Below, in pieces: positions 47,805 through 56,049 of a stretch of DNA of 64,000 nucleotides. Within the stretch, counting starts at the first letter, position 1. Every line of letters starts with the position of its first letter. A model generated the notes under the pieces. It saw only the letters and a list, made by a program, of their open reading frames with translations. It made no database searches and had not been told where the DNA came from. The position numbers and the translations under genes were made by a program. This DNA comes from Emiliania huxleyi CCMP1516 (taxonomy: Eukaryota; Haptophyta; Isochrysidales; Noelaerhabdaceae): contig NW_005200543.1 of the NCBI RefSeq assembly GCF_000372725.1, forward strand, positions 19,839 through 83,838, given 5' to 3'.

Positions 47805-49210
47805 TCACTCGAACGCCATGCACATGGCGCGGAGCAGCATCGGGTTGGTGTCGAACCCGAGCGGGTCCTCCTCCCAGTCCCGGTGCCCACCCTCCGCGAC
47901 GCCAGGCCGCGCAGGGGCGCGGCCAATGCCGCAGCCTCCCCGCTGCCCGTTTCGGGCTCCTCCTCCTTCGCCGCCTCAGCCACCTCTGCCGCCGCCTCCG
48001 CCGCCGCGCGAGCCGCCGCCGCGCGAGCCGCCGCGCGAGCCGCCGCCGCGCGAACCGAATCGCGAGCCAAGATCTTGAACTCCCTCTCGCGAGCCGCCGC
48101 GCAGACTTCCGCCCAGGAGCGCACGTCCCGGCAGCAGCGCACGTCCCGGACATCGCCACCATCCCGGCCGCGACGCGCCTCGATGTCCTCATACGCCCGC
48201 ACTGTCGCCATCGCCGACGCCAGCAGCCGAATCGCTGCCCCATCGAGGAGGCAGGGTTCGTCGTATCCGGCGGGCCAGATTGTGGCGTATCCGCGGGCGC
48301 ATATCACGCCGCAAGGCCCGACACTCAAAGGGTCAGGAGGCCGGTAGGCATGGATGAAGGCCGCTGATGAAGATGATGAAGCCGTTGTCGCGCTGCAGGC
48401 GGGGCGGAGAGTGTCGGAAAAAGAAGTGACCCTGTCCGTTGTGCCAGCGCAGCCTGGCGCAGACGCCAGGCCGCGCAGGGGCGCGGCCAATGCCGCAGCC
48501 TCCCCGCTGCCCGTTTCGGGCTCCTCCTCCTCCATCTCCGCCTCCGCCGCTGCCTCTGCTGCTGCACGGCCCTCAGCAGCTGCCTGGCGCCTGTACTCCT
48601 CGAACACGGCCACCTCTCGCCGCACCGGGCACACCTGCCGGTAGGCCGCCGCCGCCGCAGCCCACTCCTCCTCATCCTCCCTCGCAGCGTCGATCGTCCC
48701 ATCGCCGCTCGTCGGCAGCGCGGGCACCAAGGGGTCCAAACTGGACACCTCGGTCCCACCTCCGATTCCACCCTCTGCGGCCTGCGCATCACAGGCGCCG
48801 CTGTCCGCCTCTTGGGGGCGCGCGCCGCCGCGGCCCTCGCCGCCGGCCGCCGCCCCGCCGCCGTGCTCCTCGCTAGCGGAGCGCGTCCCATCTCCGCCGC
48901 GGGGGCCGCTAAGCCCGGCTGCGGCAATCGCATGCAATGCGGCATGCACGGCACCCTCGGCAGCGCCTGTACCGACGCCGCCGCCCGCGCGCTCGCCCGC
49001 AGCACCATCGCCGCCGGCCACCGCGCTGCTGCCCGCCTCGAGCGGCGCCGAGACGCTGCCGACATCCTGGGCCAGCAGCTGCGGCACCACCTTATCTGAG
49101 ATGGGCGCAGAAACTTGCGCCCGCTCGAGGAGGGCCGCGATATCCTCGTCGGGAGCGATGGTCGGCCGCGAGGCCGCCACCTCCCTTGTCCGGCGTCCCT
49201 CCGAGCCCAC
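47805..49210 (-). CDS. Alanine/acid-rich protein, unknown family, probably spliced
   Basis: ATG 49210 opens MGSEGRRTREVAASRPTIAP, an Ala/Gly-rich acidic region and REDEEEWAAAAAAYRQVCPV RREVAVFEEYRRQ, a helical stretch. A middle exon (near 48330-48080) has DPLSVGPCGVICARGYATIW and PCLLDGAAIRLLASAMATVR. Two better-looking segments are in another frame: LRWHNGQGHFFFRH ... DNGFIIFISGLHP (about 48455-48350, after an acceptor TCTGCGCCAG) and the C-terminus DWEEDPLGFDTNPMLLRAMC ending MAFE-stop at 47805. Both lie just after the two copies of an identical 69-bp repeat, suggesting that the repeats fall in introns. A frame kept open to 47732 runs into the 38-bp repeat and is less likely. Function unknown. 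Confidence 0.5.
47898..47966 (-). repeat. 69-bp direct repeat, copy 1
   Basis: Identical to 48463-48531 (begins GACGCCAGGCCGCGCAGGGG, ends TTCGGGCTCCTCCTCC). Complete identity over 69 bp in a gene suggests recent duplication or gene conversion. Confidence 0.9.
48463..48531 (-). repeat. 69-bp direct repeat, copy 2
   Basis: Partner of 47898-47966, 565 bp away in the same orientation. On the sense strand both copies read EEEPETGSGEAAALAAPLRG in the long frame. Confidence 0.9.
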
Positions 49211-50187
49211 CCGGCGCCCGAGCTCGACGAACGGAGATACGCACGGCTCACGGGAGGTGAACCCGCGTTTACAATATCCGCTTTTTTCATTTCTTGCTCT
49301 TCATTCACAAAAACAAGACATCTCTCTCTCTCTCTCTCTCAATTCAAAAACACATTTCCACCCGTCTCATCAACTTCGAAACCGCCTTTGAAAGGGGGCA
49401 AATGCGTCCGTCCCTGAGACGGTTGGGAAGGGGGTGCTTTCACTGCGCGTCGGCGCGCGGCGAGGGCGGGTCTAGCCCTTGCACTAGTCTGGATCAGAAT
49501 CAAAATGGGACAGCGAGCCTTGAACGTGAGACAGGGCGTGAGACGAGACCGGACATCTTTTCGCCTCACGCGGGTGCATTCCATCCGACCCAACACTGTG
49601 CACGGCATCTTTTCGTGCTACGTCCAACGTTGCAAGTTTCACGCCGGGAACGCGGAACCCGCAACGCAACCACCCGCAACCGCGAAGTCCTAGTACCTAG
49701 CGCCAGTCCCGTGCCCAGTGTTGTGCGAGGGAGTTTTGTTGTAAAATCCTGTACCTAGATCGAGAACGGACCCTCGCGACGGACCACGCCTGGATCGAAG
49801 ATTCCGTGATCCTGATGGCCCGATCCTTCGTGCTTCGAGTGGACCACACGAAGACTAACACACGTGCCGGACGTGTTTTGCGAGGGCCCGGCCGAGGCGT
49901 TGTCCATTGAACAGCATCTTCTCCCAATACCCAAACCCGGCGAGCAGGCCAAAGCCCACGGCCCCGGTTATCCCCACGGCGCCGCGGTCCGAGCCTGCGG
50001 CTCATCGATGTACGATGACGCTACAGCCGTAGCAGCGTGAGCGTGACCGCTCACAGAGCTGCCTCACGCCTCATCTGGCCACAAGGAAACCACGCACCGC
50101 GACAGCGGACAGGCCCCGCTCGCGTGTGGGTTGCAACCCAAATTGTGGGGCGGTTTCAAGCGCGCGGCGCCGCCGCCCTGCACAAGG
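49211..50187. other. Intergenic; CT microsatellite and GTGCCCAGTGTTGTGCG word
   Basis: A (CT)n run at about 49321-49340, then weak ORFs without motifs. GTGCCCAGTGTTGTGCG at about 49711 matches 17319, each followed within 40 bp by a TTTTAC- or TTGTAAAATC-like AT stretch. No gene called. Confidence 0.45.
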
Positions 50188-51233
50188 TCACCGCCGCCGC
50201 ATCTCGACGACAACGACGCGCGCCACGCGCAGCAGCAGCGTCGACACGAAGCCCGCCGCGTCGGCGTGCGCGAAAAAGGCCTCGGCGCCGTCGTCGGGCC
50301 GCCGCTCGAGTCCCACGAGGATGCGCGTCTGGGGCGCCGCGAGCGCGCGCAGCATCGTGAGCAGAAGGAAAGTGTCGCCGAACATGGGGGCGAAGATGCA
50401 GTCGCACGCGATGATGAGGCCCGGAGGCTCGCCGCCGAGGTGCCGCTGCACGAGCTGCTGCGCCGACCCTTCCTCCCACTCGAGGGTCACGCCTGCGGCG
50501 GCAGCGGAGGGAAGCACGCATGGGAAGAGCGCGCTCGCGCGCGCTCCCACGCGCGCATGTTTGGCGTGCGAGGCATGCGTGGCATGCGTGACATGCGTGA
50601 CATGCGTGGATTGGACGGCGGTGCACCGTGCGCCGCCGCGAGCTGCGGGTGCGACCGGCAGCCCTCCTCGGCGAGCTCGGCGACCACTCCTCTGTCGGTC
50701 AGCAGCACCGGCGACGCTCCGAGCAGTGCACACGCCAGCCCGGGCAGCCCGAGCCCACAGCCGAGCTCGACGACGCTCGTCCCACGGAGCGTGGCACGCC
50801 ACGCCGGGCTCGCGAGCAGCAGCTCCGTCACGTGCACCGCCGAGTCCCAGATGAGCGTGCCGGTCCACGAGCCGTCGGCCCAGAGAGCCGAAGTGGGCTC
50901 GACCACCTCGTTGTCGCACAGCGCCATCGGATCGGCCAGATGTGCCATGAATGCTGGCACGCGCAGCTCGCACCACTCGTCGTCGCGGTCGGCGAGGCGC
51001 ACACCGATGACGGCCACGTCCCGCAGCACGCCGATCACGTCCGGATCGATGCAGCCCTTGGCCACGTCCTTCTGGTTGAGCCGCATGAAGAGACTCTCGA
51101 ACTCGTCAGGCTGGACCATGTGCAGAGACAGCCACGCGCTCGCGTATCTCTGCTGCTTGGTGAGCATGCGGTAGACTGGGGAGCCATCAACGTAAGGTGC
51201 GGCGGCCGTGGCTGCAGCCAGAGCCTCCGGCAT
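50188..51233 (-). CDS. METTL21-type (methyltransferase family 16) protein, copy A
   Basis: ATG 51233 (MPEALAAATAAAPYVDGSPV). Exon 1 runs to about 50632 and carries GTLIWDSAVHVTELLLASPA and the SAM-binding motif VVELGCGLGLPGLACALLGA followed by VLLTDR. Exon 2 (from about 50491, acceptor CTGCCGCCGCAG) has VTLEWEEGS and the post-motif DCIFAPMFGDTFLLLTMLRA, ending EMRRR-stop. This order (W-D-S, ExGxGxGxxG, D-C-I/V-F) fits the METTL21 lysine methyltransferase family, which modifies chaperones and elongation factors; the target is unknown. Its intron contains GCATGCGTGACATGCGTG repeats of 9-10 bp. A long N-terminal extension precedes the domain. The ATG at 51335 is also possible. Confidence 0.75.
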
Positions 51234-51463
51234 GGTGCTCGTTGACGCCGCCGCCGCATGATGAGCGCATGCAACACCAGGGCGCTCGCGCACGCGACCA
51301 GCGCGCCCGTGGGGCATTTTGGCGCCCGGTGCCAACCAAGAACGCCTCGTTGGAACATGGACACAAGTATACTCCGCGAAATCGAAAGTGCAGCGAAAAG
51401 GTTACGGCCCTCGTCCGCCTCGGTGGCGGAGGTCGTCGCGTTTGCGCCGCTCTTCTATTCGTT

Positions 51464-51515
51464 GAGCACTTGAGCACTGGATAGGGTCGATTCCGCGTGG
51501 TACGGGACCCCTCGA
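51464..51515 (-). promoter_or_regulatory. Copy 2 of the 52-bp dispersed element, upstream of METTL21 copy A
   Basis: Reverse-complement match to 2808-2859 with one mismatch, 231 bp upstream of the methyltransferase ATG and oriented with the gene, as copy 1 is with the F-box gene. Confidence 0.45.
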
Positions 51516-51742
51516 TCGTCTCGCCCTCCCTCACTGGTACGTTCATTGGGGGGGGTCATAACAAACACGGTACAGGATCGAGGTGCACGCTGCCGAAGCA
51601 GTGTCGTCCCCCCTCTCCCCGACGGCGATGGCGGTGTGACCGATCGAGCTACAAGAGGAGCTTGTTCAGCATGAGCAGGGTGAGCCGAGCAGTTCTCACT
51701 TCCTCAATGGGTGAGCTTCAGTCCTCAGGCAAACCTACCCCC

Positions 51743-52856
51743 TCACCTTCGGCTCGTGTGGATTCGAACCACCGCCGTGGCGCGCACCATCATGATCGCC
51801 CCGGTGGCCGTGGCCCTTCTGGCCCCGCCAGAGGATCCTCGCCACCTCTCCGGCGCCCTTGCGAGCGCGGCCCACACGCTGCCCGGCGCGCCCTCGCAGA
51901 CCGCGTCCCAGTCCATGACTGGGAAGCTGTCCACTCCTGTGTGGCATGGGCTGCCCGAGGTCTCGCCAGCCAGCCTGCGTGTCGACCATGCCGCCAGTCT
52001 GGAGCGGCTCATCCTCAGCGGGTTGCGGTCCCCCGGGTACGCCTGCCACACCCGGCCTCGCTCTCCGCGCTCGGGAACCTGGTAGAACACCCTCGTTCCC
52101 CTCTGATCATGGAGCCCTCCGCTGTATTCCTCCACCAGCTGCTGCAGGTCCCTCGGCTGCGTGGCGAGGTACGCATTGGCGATGGTGTCCGCATAGTGAT
52201 TGCCGTACACCCCCCGGTGCGCTCGGACCCACATGAATTCCACTCGCTCCACGGCGCGGTCGTTGCAGAGTTCAACAATCCGCTCGAGCAGCTGCCGCCG
52301 GTGCATTGTTCGCAGAGCCCGCAGTGACCGCGCCCTTCTCGCCGCCTCTATCATGACGAGGGTACTGCTGGAGTCCACCAGAACAAGAGCCCTTACCTTG
52401 GCATCCCGCCTGCGGGCGCGGCGCACCGTCCTGGCCAGGTACGCATACACCGTGTGTGGGGCGCGGGGCCTGCACTGTGGCACCCGACGGAAGCGCGCCC
52501 CCGTGAACATCCGCCCCACGGAAGCCCGTCCCTGTCGCGTATATCCCAAACGCAACTCGGGCAGGCTCCTCCCTTGTTGCCGGTTGCAGACTCCCATCGG
52601 TGAAGGCCACGTCGGTGTACCGGATCCTCGCGTGCCTTTGCAGGGCAAGGTCCATCATGTAGGCCGTGGTGTCGGATCGCATCCCCCTCGCCTCCCCCCA
52701 TTTCATGCGAATGGGCGGGAGGGGGACCAGGTCCTCGGGCGGCGGCCGCATGGCAATCCCCTCGCACTCCGCCGCCCATTCGTAGAGGCCCGCGAGCATC
52801 TCCGCGTCCCCGCCCTCGCCGACCCCGGTCAGGGGCGGGATCCGGTACGCCGGCAT
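51743..52856 (-). mobile_element. Decayed retroelement with RNase H domain (5' truncated)
   Basis: The frame from 52856 reads IRYTDVAFTDGSLQPA (first RNase H catalytic Asp in TDGS). After a frame change near 52480-52520 a second frame reads VRALVLVDSSSTLVMIEAAR (third-motif Asp), LERIVELCN and VEFMWVRAHRGVYGNHYADT (final catalytic region, His and Asp). These are ordered motifs of a type I RNase H as found at the end of non-LTR retrotransposon polyproteins. No reverse transcriptase motif is visible in the window upstream, so the copy is 5' truncated as well as frameshifted. It lies between the two METTL21-type genes. Confidence 0.7.
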
Positions 52857-52899
52857 TCGCAGGATGTCCCGTCCGACGCGCCCGTATCACTACAGTAAC

Positions 52900-53291
52900 A
52901 CTCGTTTATCAAAAGCGTTACCTTCTGCACGTGATCTACCGTACGCCTGCAGATCCGAATTCCGATCGTCTGCACCAGCAAAAGGCCACACACCCCGTAC
53001 TTTATAATTTCAAATAACGCGTAAACTGAAAGGTGGGGAACGCGAAATCTGTTCTATAATCTATTGTAGAATCTGATGGCAACACGCGTGGACAAGAGCG
53101 GACGCCGAGTACGGAGTTGCGAGTTCCGTACACCAGCAGGGCTGGTGGGCAGCACCAAGCACAGCGTCCAGCTCCAGGTCGATGGTTGTCGTCGCCGCGA
53201 CCGGAGCTCCGGTCTCGCCAACTGCAACTCGCCTGTGGTGCCTGCCTGCCTTCTCGCAAGACACGAACGTGAGACCCCAGCGCAAGCCCTC
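52900..53291. other. Intergenic, AT-richer, no gene identified
   Basis: A stretch with lower GC (CAGTAACACTCGTTTATC; TTTATAATTTCAAATAACGC) and no motif-bearing ORF. It could contain the 3' UTR of the downstream reverse gene. Confidence 0.4.
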
Positions 53292-54366
53292 TCAGGCCGA
53301 TGGAGCACGTGTAATCCGCAGCAGATATGCATGCGACGGCAGCTCGTCGAAATCTCGCGGCAGGCGTAAGCACGTGTCGGCGGTGGCGGCGAGCCCGTGT
53401 GACGCGAGGGCCTTGTCGAGGCACGCGCGGCACTCCGTCTGGCCGTCTGGCCCGAGGCTGTAACTCACGCGGTCATTGTAGAGCCAGACCTCGCCTGAGG
53501 GAGAGGGTGAGGGTGAGGGTGAAGGTGAGGCGAGAGTTGAGAGGTGAGATTTGAGCGGTGGGGCGAGATGTGGGTTGTGGGAGGGAGGGTGAGGGTGAGG
53601 GTGAGGGTTGGCGTCGGATCTCGCCATCTGGCGCGAGCAGCGTCGCAAACGTCTCCACGAGCGCGGGGATGCACGCCAGCACATAGACCACCTAAGTAAG
53701 TGAGTAGGTTGGTGAGCCTCTCGCATCTCGGCGAGCGCAGGGATGCTCGGTAAGCCATCTAAGTAAGTATGAGTAAGTAGGTAAGTGGATGGCTATTGGA
53801 TGGCTATATACATAAGTAAGTAGTGATCAAGTTAGTAAGTGTACACACATATAGTGAGCGCAGCCCACCTGCGAGGCGATAATGACGTCAAAGGCGCGGC
53901 ACCCGCCGAGCCGGCCCTCCGCTTGCGCCTGCTGCGAGGGTCTCGCGCCCCAAGCCAGGTGCGCCGCCTCCACTCGTGCGTGGCTTGGCGCGTGGCGGGC
54001 AGCGTTGTCCGTGCACAGTGCGACCTCAGGCACGTCGCCATCTGTGATCACAACATGGCTCGCGGTCTGAGCAGCGATGAGGCCAACCAAGCCGCAGCCC
54101 GCCCCCAGCTCCAGTACCGTCCGCCCTACAAGGCGGTCCAAGTTGAGCGCCACGGTCGCAGGCATGACCATCGACCAGAGGATGTCGCACCCGCCCTCCC
54201 TCCAGCCGGTCACGGCCTGGTGCAGGCGGTGGCTCCCGGTCTCAAACTCAAACTCGGCCTCCTCGTAGTCGCCAGGAAGGGCAAATAGTGGCGGAACGTA
54301 CTCGTCCTTGCCCACCTCGTATGAGGATGGCTGGAGGCCCACAAGAGGCGCGGGATCATCGGCCAT
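53292..54366 (-). CDS. METTL21-type (methyltransferase family 16) protein, copy B
   Basis: ATG 54366 (MADDPAPLVGLQPSSYEVGK). Exon 1 to about 53874 includes EFEFETGSHRLHQAVTGWRE, CDILWSMVMPATVALNLD, the SAM motif VLELGAGCGLVGLIAAQTAS followed by VVITDGD, and FDVIIASQ at the donor GTGGGC. Exon 2 (about 53692-53605) reads VVYVLACIPALVETFATLLA PDGEI, and exon 3 (about 53494-53292) EVWLYNDRVSYSLGPDGQTE to TRAPSA-stop. Family hallmarks are present, with IIASQ-VVY in place of the usual D-C/V-I/V-Y post-motif. Substrate unknown. Introns hold TAAGTAAG and GAGGGTGAGG repeats, and GAGCGCRGGGATGC appears both in exon 2 (53658) and inside intron 1 (53735). Confidence 0.75.
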
Positions 54367-54789
54367 TAGTGATATTTCGGGCCGCCAAGCGAGTTGTCGG
54401 GGTCCCTCCTTCCTCTCGTGTCTCGCAACGTGCTCCGCTCGAGTGGCTCTGTCTAAGAGTAAGTAGGAGTATGGTTCTTGCACTTGTGCAAGATTGGGCG
54501 TCTTCTGCCGCAGTCCCTTTGATGGGAGGCCCCAGGGTGGGGGCCACCTCGAACCCCCAGCCAGGGATTCGAGCGGAGGGTGCCCCGGCCGGATTCATCT
54601 ATCCGTCGGGCCCCGGAACCTATTTTAGAACTGATCACTTTGCGCAGCAACCGTCGGCCGCCGCTTTTTAGCTGGACGGCAGTGCGCTGCGCCGTCGCTC
54701 TGTCTGTCGTGCACGCTCTCGTGCTTCGTTGTGACACGGGGAGTAGATAGAGTCGAGAGGTAGCCCTCGACGAGACGACCGGCGCTGCG

Positions 54790-55193
54790 ATGCCAGACCT
54801 CGCCGCCGCCGAGCTCAGCATTCCGGCCGAGCAGCACCCCGATCCCGCAAGGCCACTGGTGATACCCGTCGACTCAACAGTGGTAGGCTCTACCCGGCGC
54901 TTCATTCCGTGGTCTGCGGTGGGCAATCCGGCCCTCCTCAATCTGCCCCCTCCTCTCCAGGGATGCAACCGTCGTGGGTCCAGATTCCGCAGTGGGTCGC
55001 CATCAGTGCACTTCTCCCGTTCTGTGAGCCCGAGCCCGCTGTGGCCACCTACTTTGACAGACTCAGCGTCTTGCGGCTGGCCGTATTGGCCGCGGCTTGG
55101 CGCCGCATCCTCGGTGCCTTGTCCGACCTCGGCGTGTTCGGCACGGTGCACGTGGATGAGGATACGTTCCGTACGGTGTGCGTACATGTTTGA
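54790..55193 (+). CDS. Hypothetical two-exon protein
   Basis: ATG 54790 gives MPDLAAAELSIPAEQHPDPA and STRRFIPWSAVGNPALLN. After TGCCCCCTCCTCTCCAG a different frame from 54961 reads MQPSWVQIPQWVAISALLPF, YFDRLSVLRLAVLAAAWRRI and FGTVHVDEDTFRTVCVHV to a stop at 55193. The frame switch is explained by an intron ending at 54960; the donor could be CGTG|GTCTGC near 54911. The LSVLRLAVLAAAWR helix recalls F-box or leucine-rich helices, but the family is not recognised. The opposite-strand 366-residue frame is probably composition-driven. Confidence 0.4.
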
Positions 55194-55203
55194 TTGAGGT
55201 CTG

Positions 55204-55221
55204 TAGAGCTCTAGAGCTCTA
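55204..55221. other. 18-bp perfect palindrome
   Basis: TAGAGCTCTAGAGCTCTA is its own reverse complement and contains two GAGCTC sites. It lies 10 bp after the stop of the preceding forward ORF. Confidence 0.85.
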
Positions 55222-55299
55222 AAGGGTGATGGGTGTGGATGCTGGGTAAATCGGAGGACGCGACCCACCTCACCACAGACGGTCCCGCGCCTCGCCGCC

Positions 55300-55342
55300 A
55301 AGACGGCTACACGACCGCGGCTCGTGTGCGTGTAGCCGTCTT
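55300..55342. terminator. 14-bp stem hairpin
   Basis: AAGACGGCTACACG (55300-55313) pairs with CGTGTAGCCGTCTT (55329-55342) around a 15-nt loop. A role in transcript ending or stability is a guess; eukaryotic pol II genes do not need such hairpins. Confidence 0.4.
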
Positions 55343-55623
55343 TGTCCGGAGTGAAAAGTCCAACGCGCTCGTCGGTGACGGTGTCCCTCAAACTGCGCCG
55401 CGCTCGGCGAACCTCGACAGCGCTTTCGGTGGCATGCAGCTCTTTGCGACAGAAGCCTGGAGAGCAGCTCCTCTGCTGCTCACACACTCTGCACAGTTGA
55501 CACAGCCTACTGTGCGGCTGCCACAGCTGTGACAGCGATGGGCTCGCCCTCACTGGCCCTCAGTCACTTGTGCTGCGGCTTGTGTGAGCGACACTGCTCG
55601 GCGACTGCCGGCACACTGTGAGA

Positions 55624-55658
55624 CCATGGGTGTGAGGTCAAACCACGCTACCAGCGCT
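55624..55658 (+). repeat. 35-bp dispersed element, second copy
   Basis: CCATGGGTGTGAGGTCAAAC then CACGCTACCAGCGCT, matching 11042-11076 in the same orientation with about four mismatches. Confidence 0.6.
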
Positions 55659-55836
55659 TGGTCACATCGGCCCCGAGGTCAGATCCATCTACTCTGTTGA
55701 TGACAAGACTTGTCTACCGGCTGGAGCCGAGCAGGAGGGCCCGGCGCACAACCCCCTGGTCAACTGACAACTCACCCTCCACCACACTCCGCGTAAAGAC
55801 TAAAGTAAACTCTCTTTGCCGGGTGACTACTTCCTC

Positions 55837-55961
<125 letters not shown>

Positions 55962-56049
55962 CAAGCACGAACACGAGCACATTGAAAACACACACACTGG
56001 ACGTCCTCACTCGCCTCTCCTGGATGTGTGTGAGCGCCACTCATGTAAT

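Noticed and set aside
48325-49308. 327-residue reverse ORF overlapping the Ala-rich gene
   Set aside because: It is mostly Arg/Pro-rich alternative-frame translation; only its LAQRTGSLLF region overlaps a possible real exon, which reads better in another frame.
54453-55553. 366-residue reverse ORF
   Set aside because: No motif, basic low-complexity composition, and it overlaps a more plausible two-exon forward gene.
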